From the NCBI RefSeq assembly GCF_002813375.1, contig NZ_PHUJ01000003.1:682001-746000 (forward strand): DNA of 64,000 bases, given 5' to 3'. Numbering within the stretch: position 1 is the stretch's first letter; each line of letters begins with the position of its first letter. The notes under the pieces were generated by a model. It did not search any database and was not told where the DNA came from. It worked only from the letters and a program-made list of their open reading frames with translations. Positions 41,830 to 49,387 of the stretch are shown here, in pieces. Position numbers and translations under genes: made by a program. Origin of the DNA: Pseudonocardia alni (GTDB lineage Bacteria; Actinomycetota; Actinomycetes; Mycobacteriales; Pseudonocardiaceae).

Positions 41830-42321
41830 TCAGTCCTCGTCGGCGACGATCAGGGCCTCGATCGCGGGCAGCGCGGCCTCCAGCGCGGCGCGCTGGGCGG
41901 CGTCGAGCCGGTCGAGCCGGCGGGCGACCAGCGCGGTGCGCTGGCTGCGGACCTCGCGCAGCCGGTCGAGCCCGTCGGCGGAGATCGAGATGAGCACGCC
42001 GCGGGCGTCGCCCGGGTCCGCGGCGCGCTCGACCATGCCCTGGTCGTCCAGCGCGGACAGCACCCGGGACATCGTCGGTGCGGTCACGCCCTCCCGGCGG
42101 GCCAGCTCCGACAGGCGCAGCGGGCCGTGCTGCTCGACGGTGACCAGGGTCGACAGCTGCAGCGGCGGCAGCGACTCGGAGCCGTCGATGCGGATCCGGC
42201 GGTTCAGCCGGCCCACGGCCAGCCGCAGCCGGGAGGCCACCTCGTCGTCGCTCGTCTCGAAGCGGCTCGACACCACGGTGCCGCCGGAGCCGCCGGACTC
42301 GCTGCCCGATCCCTCACTCAT
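41830..42321 (-). CDS. MarR family transcriptional regulator
   Basis: A 163-residue MarR regulator. The winged helix shows the HTH LSELARREGVTAPTMSRVLS and the wing DPGDARGVLISISADG. The N-terminus is Ser/Gly/Glu-rich (MSEGSGSESG) and probably disordered. The ATG at 42321 lacks a ribosome binding site. It is divergent from an M20 peptidase gene, with TGCCA (42332-42336) and TGGCA (42353-42357) half sites in between. Confidence 0.88.
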   Translation of the reverse strand: MSEGSGSESGGSGGTVVSSRFETSDDEVASRLRLAVGRLNRRIRIDGSESLPPLQLSTLVTVEQHGPLRLSELARREGVTAPTMSRVLSALDDQGMVERAADPGDARGVLISISADGLDRLREVRSQRTALVARRLDRLDAAQRAALEAALPAIEALIVADED

Positions 42322-42398
42322 CGCCCCATTCTGCCAAAGAAGTGATGAGCAATGGCATCGGCCCTCGGAGGCGGCGGGGTCGTGGAAGGGTCGGGGAG

Positions 42399-43514
42399 AT
42401 GGAGACCCCCGACCCCGTCGCCCTCGCCGGCTCGCTGATCGCCCTCGACACCCGGGGCGGCGGGGAGCGCGCGGCCGCCGACCTGCTCGCCGGCCTGCTC
42501 GACGACGGCGGCTTCACCGTGCGCACCGAGCCCGACCCGGCCGACCCGGCGCGGGCGAACCTGGTGGCGCGCCGCGGCGACGGCCGTCCGCCGGTGACCC
42601 TCACCGGGCACCTCGACACCGTCCCCGCCGACCCGGCGGGCTGGTCGTTCGACCCGCATGCCGGTGACGTCGTCGACGGGAGGCTGCGTGGGCGCGGCAG
42701 CACCGACATGAAAGCCGGGGTCGCGGCGCTCGTCGTCGCGGCGCTGCGCAGCGACCCGGCCACCCCGCTGCAGCTGGTGTTCACCTTCGGCGAGGAGACC
42801 GGCGGCGACGGCGCCCGCCTGCTCGCCGGCCTGGAGCCGTCACCGCTGCTGGTGGTGGCCGAGCCGACCGCCAACCGGGTGCTGCACGGCCACAAGGGCG
42901 TGCTGTGGCTGCGGCTGGTGCAGCACGGGGTCGGCGCCCACGGGTCGCGCCCCGAGCTGGGCGACAACGCACTCGTCGCGCTCGGCCGGGTCGCGGCGGC
43001 GCTGCACGACCACACCTGGCCCGTCAGCGCGACGCACGGCGCCGCCACGGCCAACCCCGGGACGCTGCACGCCGGGCTGCAGCCCAACCTGGTGCCCGAC
43101 CGCGCCGAGCTGGAGGTCGACCTGCGCCTGGTCCCCGGCCTCGACGCCGCCACCGCCCGCGACGAGGTGGCCGGGATCGCGCGCGCCGCGCTGGCCGCCA
43201 CCTCCCACCGCGGCGTCCCGGACGTCGAGGTCCGCCTGGACCTGCCCGCCGTCGGGACCGACCCGGCCGACCCGCGGGCGGCCGCGGCCGCGACGGCGCT
43301 CGGGTACGGCGGGCCGGCGGCGTTCGCGTCCTACTTCACCGACGCGTCGGTGCTCGTCCCGGCGCTCGGGGACCCGGCGGTGCTGGTGTACGGGCCCGGC
43401 GACCCCGAGCTGGCGCACGTCACCGACGAGACCTGCTCCGCGGCCCGGGTAGGCGAGGCCGCCGACGCCCTGGTCCCGGCGCTGGTCAGAGCTTGCGCAG
43501 CCGCACCCGCGTGA
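42399..43514 (+). CDS. M20 family metallopeptidase (ArgE/DapE-like)
   Basis: A 371-residue zinc amidohydrolase of the ArgE/DapE/ACY1/CPG2 family. The metal and catalytic residues are present: H71 in GHLDTVP, D103 in [10 protein letters not shown], the catalytic Glu132 and the ligand Glu133 in FTFGEETGG, and the later AEPT and H in LAHVTDE. The lid domain is of normal length. ATG at 42399 is preceded by GGGGAG. The exact substrate (succinyl-DAP, acetylornithine or a dipeptide) cannot be read; context gives no clue. Its 3' end overlaps coaA by 29 bases on opposite strands. Confidence 0.88.
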   Translation: METPDPVALAGSLIALDTRGGGERAAADLLAGLLDDGGFTVRTEPDPADPARANLVARRGDGRPPVTLTGHLDTVPADPAGWSFDPHAGDVVDGRLRGRGSTDMKAGVAALVVAALRSDPATPLQLVFTFGEETGGDGARLLAGLEPSPLLVVAEPTANRVLHGHKGVLWLRLVQHGVGAHGSRPELGDNALVALGRVAAALHDHTWPVSATHGAATANPGTLHAGLQPNLVPDRAELEVDLRLVPGLDAATARDEVAGIARAALAATSHRGVPDVEVRLDLPAVGTDPADPRAAAAATALGYGGPAAFASYFTDASVLVPALGDPAVLVYGPGDPELAHVTDETCSAARVGEAADALVPALVRACAAAPA

Positions 43515-44505
43515 CGTCGTGGTTCGGCCCCTTGGTCAGCACCGCGCTGGCCCGTGAGCGGGTGGGCAGCACGTTCTGCTCCAGGTTGGGCTGGTTGATC
43601 GTCGCCCAGATGTGCTCGGCCCGGGCGACGGCCGCGTCGTGGTCCAGCTCGGCGTAGCGGCGGAAGAACGACTGCGGGTCCCGGAACGCGGTCTCGCGCA
43701 GGCGCAGGAACCGCTCCACGTACCAGCGGCGGACGTCGGCGGTGGCGGCGTCGACGTAGACCGAGAAGTCGATGAAGTCCGACACGGTCAGCGCGCCCGC
43801 GACCGCGGGCTGGAGCACGTTGAGGCCCTCGACGATGAGGATGTCGGGGCTGCGGACCACGAGCTGCTCGTCGGGCACGATGTCGTAGACCAGGTGCGAG
43901 TAGACCGGGGCGGTCACCTCGGGGCGGCCTCCCTTGATCTCGGAGACGAACCGCAGCAGCTTGCGGCGGTCGTAGGACTCCGGGAAGCCCTTGCGCTCCA
44001 TCAGCCCGCGGGCCTGCAGCTCGGCGTTGGGGTGGAGGAACCCGTCGGTGGTGACCAGCTGCACGTCGGGGTGCTCCGGGGAGCGGGCCAGCAGCAGGCG
44101 CAGCAGCCGCGCGGTGGTCGACTTGCCGACCGCGACCGAGCCCGCGATCCCGATCACGAACGGGGTGCGGGCCCCGCCCGAGCCGAGGAAGCGCCGGTAG
44201 GCCCGGTAGAGCCGCCCGCCCTCCTCGACGTGCAGGTTGAGCAGCCGCGACAGCGGCAGGTAGACCTCGCGGACCTCGTCGAGGTCGACGAAGTCGCCGT
44301 AGCTGCGCAGCTGCTCGAGTTCCTGGGCCGACAGCGGCACCGTGGTCGAGGACGCGAGCTGCGCCCAGGAGCGGCGGTCGAAGTCCACGAACGGTGAGGC
44401 GCTGCCCCGGGCCAGCCCGGAACTGCGCCGGCCGCCGTACTGCGGGGGCGCCGCGGCCGCGGGGGTCGCGCGCTCCGACGGGGGCGTCGGCTGCGGGGCG
44501 CTCAC
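43486..44505 (-). CDS. coaA: Pantothenate kinase, type I
   Basis: A 339-residue CoaA, the ATP-dependent first step of coenzyme A synthesis. The P-loop is GSVAVGKST (122-130). The family signature motifs ([47 protein letters not shown] and the C-terminal [15 protein letters not shown]) match the mycobacterial CoaA closely. The first ~35 residues are Pro/Ser-rich and absent in shorter homologues. GTG at 44505 is used; it overlaps the stop of a 34-codon upstream ORF, so the two may be coupled. Its 3' end overlaps the M20 peptidase gene. Confidence 0.94.
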   Translation of the reverse strand: MSAPQPTPPSERATPAAAAPPQYGGRRSSGLARGSASPFVDFDRRSWAQLASSTTVPLSAQELEQLRSYGDFVDLDEVREVYLPLSRLLNLHVEEGGRLYRAYRRFLGSGGARTPFVIGIAGSVAVGKSTTARLLRLLLARSPEHPDVQLVTTDGFLHPNAELQARGLMERKGFPESYDRRKLLRFVSEIKGGRPEVTAPVYSHLVYDIVPDEQLVVRSPDILIVEGLNVLQPAVAGALTVSDFIDFSVYVDAATADVRRWYVERFLRLRETAFRDPQSFFRRYAELDHDAAVARAEHIWATINQPNLEQNVLPTRSRASAVLTKGPNHDVTRVRLRKL

Positions 44506-44606
44506 CGCTGCGCCGCGGTCGGAGCCCCGGCCACCGGCCCCCGGCGGCCGTCCGGGGGACCCGGTGGCGCGGGGAGCGGTGCGGAGGGCGACGTCGCCGT
44601 GGTCAT
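44502..44606 (-). CDS. Putative 34-residue leader ORF coupled to coaA
   Basis: An ATG at 44606 opens a 34-codon frame whose TGA (44502-44504) overlaps the coaA GTG at 44503-44505 in the GTGA arrangement of translational coupling. The product is Pro/Ala/Gly-rich (starts [16 protein letters not shown]) and probably disordered. A possible -10, TAGGTT (44615-44620 minus), would start transcription at or next to the ATG, giving a leaderless mRNA. coaA itself has no clear ribosome binding site. Could also be chance. Confidence 0.4.
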   Translation of the reverse strand: MTTATSPSAPLPAPPGPPDGRRGPVAGAPTAAQR

Positions 44607-44728
44607 GGCTGACCAACCTAGACCCCGGTCACGGCCCGGATCACCGTCGGGACGCCGTGAGATCACTCGCAGCTCCCGTCGGGCGGGCCGGGCACGGCGA
44701 CCGTATCGTCGTGCACCGTTTCTCCCTG

Positions 44729-46090
44729 ATGGAGGCCCTGAGCTCCGTGTCCGTCCTGCTCTCCTGTCTCGGGCTGCTCGCGGTCGTCGCGCTCACCCTG
44801 GGAACCGCCGTCTCCGTCGCCTCGGAGTTCTCCCTCACCGCGCTCGAGCGCAGCCGCATCGACGCCGCCGTCGCCCGCAGCGACGACCGGCGGACCCGCT
44901 CGGTGCAGCGGGCGCACGCCGGCCTGTCGTTCCAGCTGTCGGGCTGCCAGCTCGGCATCACCGCCACCACCCTGGCCACCGGCTACATCGCCGAGCCCGC
45001 CGTCGCCGAGCTGATCCGGCCGGTGCTGGAGGCCGTCGGGCTGCCCGCCGGGATCGCCTCGGGCACTGCCACCGTGCTGTCGCTGGTCCTGGCGACGGTG
45101 CTGTCGATGGTGTTCGGCGAGCTGGTCCCGAAGAACCTCGCGATCGCCCACCCGATGGAGGTGGCGCGCTCGGTGGTGTGGCTGCAGGCCGGGTTCGCCG
45201 CGGCGTTCCGCTGGCTCATCACCGGCCTGAACACCGCGGCCAACGCCATCGTGCGCCGCTTCGGGATCGAGCCCGCCGAGGAGCTGCGCTCGGCCCGCTC
45301 CCCCGGCGAGCTGAGCTCGCTGGTCCGGGCCAGCGCCGAGAGCGGCAGCATCGACCCGGGCACCGCGGTGCTGCTGGAGCGCTCGCTGCGCTTCACCGAC
45401 CGCGTCGCCGAGGACCTGATGACCCCGCGCGTGCGGGTGGAGACCATCGACGCCACCGACACCGTGACCGACCTGGTGGCGCTGGCCCGCCGGTCCGGGT
45501 TCTCCCGGTTCCCGGTCGTGGACGGCGACCCGGACGTCCCGCTGGGGCTGGTGCACGTCAAGCAGGCGTTCTCGGTCCCGCCGGCCCGCCGCGCCGAGAC
45601 CGCCGTGCGGGACCTGGCCCGGCCGGTCGAGACCGTGCCGTCGTCGCTGGACGGTGACGAGCTCATGACCCGGCTGCGGGCGGCCGGGCTGCAGACCGCC
45701 GTCGTCGTCGACGAGTACGGCGGCACCGCGGGCCTGGTGACCATGGAGGACCTGGTGGAGGAGATCGTCGGCGACGTCCGCGACGAGCACGACCGCGGCG
45801 AGCAGAACCGGGTGCGCCGCCTCGGCGACGGGGTCTGGGCACTGTCCGGGCTGATGCGCGACGACGAGGTCGACGAGGCCACCGGCTTCCGGATGCCGCA
45901 CGGGGAGTACGAGACCCTCGCCGGGCTCGTCGTGGCCCGCCTCGGCCGGATCCCCGACGTCGGGGACACCGTCGTGGTCGACGGGTGGACCCTCGAGGTC
46001 CTGCGCCGCGACCGCAACCGGGTCGCCGAGGTCCGCGTCACCCGCGGCGCCGACGAGCGCACGGCCGCGTCCGGGGCGGTGCCGGCGTGA
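44729..46090 (+). CDS. CNNM/CorC-type membrane protein with CBS pair
   Basis: A 453-residue member of the CNNM/CorC family (hemolysin C-like). It has an N-terminal membrane domain (DUF21/CNNM, about 1-190, with SVASEFSLTALERSRI and FGELVPKNLA), then a CBS pair (about 210-340, EDLMTPRVRVETIDATDTV, VVVDEYGGTAGLVTMEDLVE) and a C-terminal CorC_HlyC domain (about 350-440). The family is implicated in magnesium transport. Start: ATG 44729; GTG at 44747 has GGAGG 11 bases upstream and is an alternative. It overlaps the next gene by 4 bases. Confidence 0.9.
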   Translation: MEALSSVSVLLSCLGLLAVVALTLGTAVSVASEFSLTALERSRIDAAVARSDDRRTRSVQRAHAGLSFQLSGCQLGITATTLATGYIAEPAVAELIRPVLEAVGLPAGIASGTATVLSLVLATVLSMVFGELVPKNLAIAHPMEVARSVVWLQAGFAAAFRWLITGLNTAANAIVRRFGIEPAEELRSARSPGELSSLVRASAESGSIDPGTAVLLERSLRFTDRVAEDLMTPRVRVETIDATDTVTDLVALARRSGFSRFPVVDGDPDVPLGLVHVKQAFSVPPARRAETAVRDLARPVETVPSSLDGDELMTRLRAAGLQTAVVVDEYGGTAGLVTMEDLVEEIVGDVRDEHDRGEQNRVRRLGDGVWALSGLMRDDEVDEATGFRMPHGEYETLAGLVVARLGRIPDVGDTVVVDGWTLEVLRRDRNRVAEVRVTRGADERTAASGAVPA

Positions 46091-47148
46091 ACGACCTGCT
46101 CGCACTGCTCGCCGCCGTCGCCCTGCTCGGGGTGAACGCGTTCTTCGTCGCCGCGGAGTTCGCGCTGATCTCGGCTCGCAAGGACCGCCTGGAGGCCATG
46201 GCCGACGACGGGTCCGCCGGGGCGCGGCGGGTGCTCGACGCCTCGCACGACCTGTCCCGGATGCTCGCTGCCTCCCAGCTGGGCATCACCATCGCCTCGC
46301 TGCTGCTCGGCCGGCTCGGCGAGCCCGCCGTCGCGCACCTCATCGACGGGCCGCTGGCCGCCGTCGGGGTGCCGGAGGCGTTCGCCTACCCGGTCGCGTT
46401 CGCGGTGTCGCTGATGATCGTGGTCGTCGCGCACATGATGCTCGGCGAGATGGTGCCGAAGAACATCTCGATCGCGGGCCCCGAACGCGCGGCGATCCTG
46501 CTGGTCCCGCCGTTCCTGGTGTGGACCCGGGTCACCCGCCCGTTCATCGACCTGTTCAACGCGATGGCCAACGGCACCCTGCGCCTGGTCGGGGTGACCC
46601 CGCGCGACGAGCTGGAGACCGCGTTCACCACCGGTGAGCTCGCCGAGATGCTGGGCGACTCGCGCCGGGAGGGCCTGCTCGACGACTCCGAGAGCTCCCG
46701 GATCGAGCGGACCCTCTCCTCCGCGGAGGCGACCGTCTCCGACGTCGTCGTGGCCCTGGAGGACCTGGTCTGCCTCGACGCGGGCCCCGGCGGGTCGACG
46801 ACGGTCTCCGCGCTCACCGAGGCCGTGGAGCGGACCGGGTACTCCCGCTTCCCGATCCGCGGCGCCCAGGGCAGGCTCACCGGGTACCTGCACGTCAAGG
46901 ACGTGCTGGACCTCGCCGACTCCGAGTCGGCGACGATCCCGCCGCAGCGGGTCCGCAGCCTGCCCTCGGTCCCGGCCTCGGCCCGCCTGGACGAGGCGCT
47001 GGCGACGCTGCGGGCGGCCCGGGCACACCTGGCCCGCGCCGTCGACGAGCGCGACACCACCGTCGGCGTGGTCACCATGGAGGACCTCACCGAGGCGTTC
47101 GTCGGCAGCGTCCGCGACGCCACCCACGCCCCCGGCACCCCGGCCTGA
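46087..47148 (+). CDS. CNNM-type membrane protein with CBS pair, no CorC domain
   Basis: A 353-residue paralogue of the preceding gene. The GTG at 46087 overlaps its TGA, so the two are coupled. It has the CNNM membrane domain (AFFVAAEFALISARKDRLEA, HMMLGEMVPKNIS) and a CBS pair ending with TVGVVTMEDLTEAF, but it stops before any CorC_HlyC domain. The pairing of a long and a short CNNM protein is common in actinobacteria and suggests a heteromeric transporter or regulator; that is inference. Confidence 0.9.
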   Translation: MNDLLALLAAVALLGVNAFFVAAEFALISARKDRLEAMADDGSAGARRVLDASHDLSRMLAASQLGITIASLLLGRLGEPAVAHLIDGPLAAVGVPEAFAYPVAFAVSLMIVVVAHMMLGEMVPKNISIAGPERAAILLVPPFLVWTRVTRPFIDLFNAMANGTLRLVGVTPRDELETAFTTGELAEMLGDSRREGLLDDSESSRIERTLSSAEATVSDVVVALEDLVCLDAGPGGSTTVSALTEAVERTGYSRFPIRGAQGRLTGYLHVKDVLDLADSESATIPPQRVRSLPSVPASARLDEALATLRAARAHLARAVDERDTTVGVVTMEDLTEAFVGSVRDATHAPGTPA

Positions 47149-47175
47149 CCCGGGCGGGTCGTACCGTCGGACACC

Positions 47176-48129
47176 GTGCCGACCCCGTCCGCGCCCACCA
47201 CCGCCGTGCCCGTCCTCGACGGCGCCGCGTGGCGGGCGCGGGCGGCGGCGCACCGGGAGCGGGTCGCGGTGTGGACCGTGCCGCACCGCGAGCGACGCCG
47301 GCGCGGCGAGCCGCACCCGGTGTGGGACTTCCTGTTCACCTACTACTCCCACCGCCCCGCCCAGCTGGAGCGCTGGAACCCGGGCCCCGGCGTGGCGCTG
47401 GCCGACGCCGCGGAGCTCGCCGACCGCCCCGGCCACGTCACCCGGCCCGACGGCACGGTGCTGTTCGACCCCGCGGCGGCGCCGGCGCGGCTGCGGACGA
47501 CGGCGGCGTTCGTGCACCGGCTGCTCACCGCGACCCGCTCCCGGGCGCCCCGGCTGGGCTGCTTCGGCCTGCACGAGTGGGCGATGGTCTACCGCACCGA
47601 CGACGCCCGGCACCGCGACACGGTGCCGCTGCGCCTCGGGCGGGCGGGCACCGACGCCGTCGTCGAGTCGGCACGGATCAGCTGCACCCACTACGACGCC
47701 TACCGGTTCTTCACCGACGCCGCGGCCCCGCGCAACGAGCTCGTCCCGACCCGGGAGCGACAGGTCGAGATGGAGCAGCCGGGCTGTCTGCACGCGACGA
47801 TGGACCTCTACAAGTGGGCCTACAAGCTCGCCCCGGCGGTGCCGTCGGAGGTCGTGGCCGACTGCTTCGCCCTGGCCGCGGACGTGCGCGAGCTGGACAT
47901 GCGGGCCTCCCCCTACGACCTGTCCGCCCACGGGTTCGACCCGGTGCCGATCGAGACCCCCGCCGGGCGCGCCGAGTACGCCCGCGCCCAGGCCGGGTTC
48001 GCCGAGCGGGCGGCGCCGTTGCGCGAGGAGCTGATCGACCTCGCGGGGCGCCTCGCCGGGGCCGATGACCGTCCCGGGAACGACGACGGGGCCGCCGGGG
48101 AGGTCCCCGACGGCCCCGCGACCGCCTAG
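47176..48129 (+). CDS. Conserved actinobacterial protein, often labelled 3-methyladenine DNA glycosylase
   Basis: A 317-residue soluble protein with the hallmark HPVWDFLFTYYSHRPAQLER, then LGCFGLHEWAMVYRT, RISCTHYDAYRFFTDAA, EMEQPGCLHATMDLYKWAYK and PYDLSAHGFDPVPIETP. From memory, proteins with these motifs are often labelled 3-methyladenine DNA glycosylase, but I see no helix-hairpin-helix or AAG-type active site, so that function is unverified. A GTG start at 47176. It ends 4 bases before the convergent small Cys-rich gene. Confidence 0.65.
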   Translation: MPTPSAPTTAVPVLDGAAWRARAAAHRERVAVWTVPHRERRRRGEPHPVWDFLFTYYSHRPAQLERWNPGPGVALADAAELADRPGHVTRPDGTVLFDPAAAPARLRTTAAFVHRLLTATRSRAPRLGCFGLHEWAMVYRTDDARHRDTVPLRLGRAGTDAVVESARISCTHYDAYRFFTDAAAPRNELVPTRERQVEMEQPGCLHATMDLYKWAYKLAPAVPSEVVADCFALAADVRELDMRASPYDLSAHGFDPVPIETPAGRAEYARAQAGFAERAAPLREELIDLAGRLAGADDRPGNDDGAAGEVPDGPATA

Positions 48130-48133
48130 CTCC

Positions 48134-48331
48134 TCAGCCCGCGACGAGGTCGTCCAGCAGGCCGTTGCGGGCCGAGGCGACCAGGTCGGCGAACTGGTCC
48201 ACGCTCATCTGCACGCGCTGGCCGAAGTCGTCGGTGACCACGATGCGCTTCTCCGGCGCGGCGGCGTCGTCGACGTACAGCTCGGGGCATCCGCAGTTGC
48301 AGCTGCCGCAGAAGGTGGCGATGTGTCGCAC
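48134..48331 (-). CDS. Small Cys-cluster protein (65 aa)
   Basis: A 65-residue protein starting at GTG 48331 with GAGGAG 8 bases upstream. The N-terminus carries four closely spaced cysteines in CGSCNCGCPEL (C8, C11, C13, C15), followed by the acidic YVDDAAAP, a VVVTDDFG-like hydrophobic segment (RIVVTDDFGQRVQMS) and a helical tail (VDQFADLVASARNGLLDDL). The spacing suggests metal or Fe-S binding, or a modified precursor peptide. I do not recognise a named family. It is convergent with the conserved protein at 47176-48129. Confidence 0.7.
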   Translation of the reverse strand: MRHIATFCGSCNCGCPELYVDDAAAPEKRIVVTDDFGQRVQMSVDQFADLVASARNGLLDDLVAG

Positions 48332-48457
48332 TCGGGTGCTCCTCGTCGTCGGTCCGGGGTGGCCGGACGGGTGCCCGCGCCGTCGTGAGGGGTCGCGCAC
48401 CCGGTCCCGCCGGTTCCGGGCCTCACCCGATGGGGTCAACCGGTCACCGTCGGAGCA

Positions 48458-49318
48458 CTAGTGCGCCGGGAGGTCGGCCGGGTCGGTGCCCTCGATGAAG
48501 AAGTCGATGTCGTTGTGCTCGGAGTCGCCGTACGGGGCGAGGTCGGTGACGCCGTGTGCGGCGAGCACCTCGTCGTCGAGGAAGGTCTGCCCGGTGGGGC
48601 GGGCCGGGTCGGTCAGGACGGCCACTGCGGCGTCGGCCATGATCTCCGGGGTGCGGGCCCGCTTGCCGGCGTCGTCGCCGCCGAGCAGGTTGACCACGGC
48701 CGCGGTGGCGATGGTGGTGCGCGGCCACAGGCAGTTGGCCCGGATGCCGTCGCCGGCGAACTCGTGCGCCCAGCCCAGGGTCAGCAGCGACATGCCGTAC
48801 TTGGAGAGCATGTAGGGCGGGAACTCCCCGAGCCACTTCGGGTCGAGGTTGATCGGCGGGGACAGGGTGAGGACCTGCGCGTCGTCGGAGGCCTTTAGGT
48901 GGTCCAGCGCGGCCCGGGTCAGCAGGTAGGTGCCGCGCGAGTTGATCGACTGCACGAGGTCGTAGCGCTTGGGCGTGACGTCGGCGGTGCCGCTCATGTT
49001 CAGCGCACTGGCGTTGTTGACGACGATGTCGACGCCGCCGAAGGTCGAGACGGCGGTCGCGACGGCGCGGTCCACGTCCTGTTCGACCCGCACGTCACCG
49101 ACGACGGCGACGGCCCTCCCGCCGGCCTGCTCGATCTCGGCGACCGCGGTGTGCACGGTGCCGGGCAGCCGCGGGTCGGGCTGGTCGGTCTTGGCCAGGA
49201 TGACGGAGTTGGCGCCGCGGCGGGCGGCCGCGAGCAGGATCGCGAGGCCGATGCCACGGCTGCCGCCGGACATGACGATGGTGCGGCCGTTCAGGTCCCG
49301 CTGGGCAGGCTGGGTCAT
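48458..49318 (-). CDS. SDR family oxidoreductase, HSDL2-like
   Basis: A 286-residue short-chain dehydrogenase of the branch related to human HSDL2. The cofactor motif SGGSRGIGLAI is near residue 17, NNASALN near 100 and the catalytic YMLSK at about 167-171. The conserved Ser position reads Ser-Pro (LTLSPPINLDP) as in HSDL2-type proteins. ATG at 49318 is preceded by GGAGGA. A strong palindrome overlaps its promoter. Probably acts on a lipid or acyl-CoA-type substrate; this is family-based. Confidence 0.88.
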   Translation of the reverse strand: MTQPAQRDLNGRTIVMSGGSRGIGLAILLAAARRGANSVILAKTDQPDPRLPGTVHTAVAEIEQAGGRAVAVVGDVRVEQDVDRAVATAVSTFGGVDIVVNNASALNMSGTADVTPKRYDLVQSINSRGTYLLTRAALDHLKASDDAQVLTLSPPINLDPKWLGEFPPYMLSKYGMSLLTLGWAHEFAGDGIRANCLWPRTTIATAAVVNLLGGDDAGKRARTPEIMADAAVAVLTDPARPTGQTFLDDEVLAAHGVTDLAPYGDSEHNDIDFFIEGTDPADLPAH

Positions 49319-49367
49319 GGGGTCCTCCGGTGACGGTGCGTCGGTGCACGTGCTCGGAGCGCACTGT

Positions 49368-49387
49368 AACAGTCAGATCTGACCGTT
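49368..49387. promoter_or_regulatory. 20-bp near-perfect palindrome before the SDR gene
   Basis: A central 12-bp perfect palindrome, GTCAGATCTGAC (49372-49383), is extended by AAC-A on one side and C-GTT on the other, leaving a single mismatched pair. The size and symmetry are those of TetR-family operators. It lies about 50 bases before the SDR start codon and overlaps the 3' end of the upstream ATPase gene. Confidence 0.6.

Noticed and set aside
44983-47931. A 982-codon frame on the minus strand
   Set aside because: Antisense to the two CNNM genes and the following gene; no recognisable domain.
47176-48129. Firm assignment as 3-methyladenine DNA glycosylase
   Set aside because: The label is one I recall for proteins with these motifs, but no glycosylase fold or catalytic residue is recognisable, so the function is left open.
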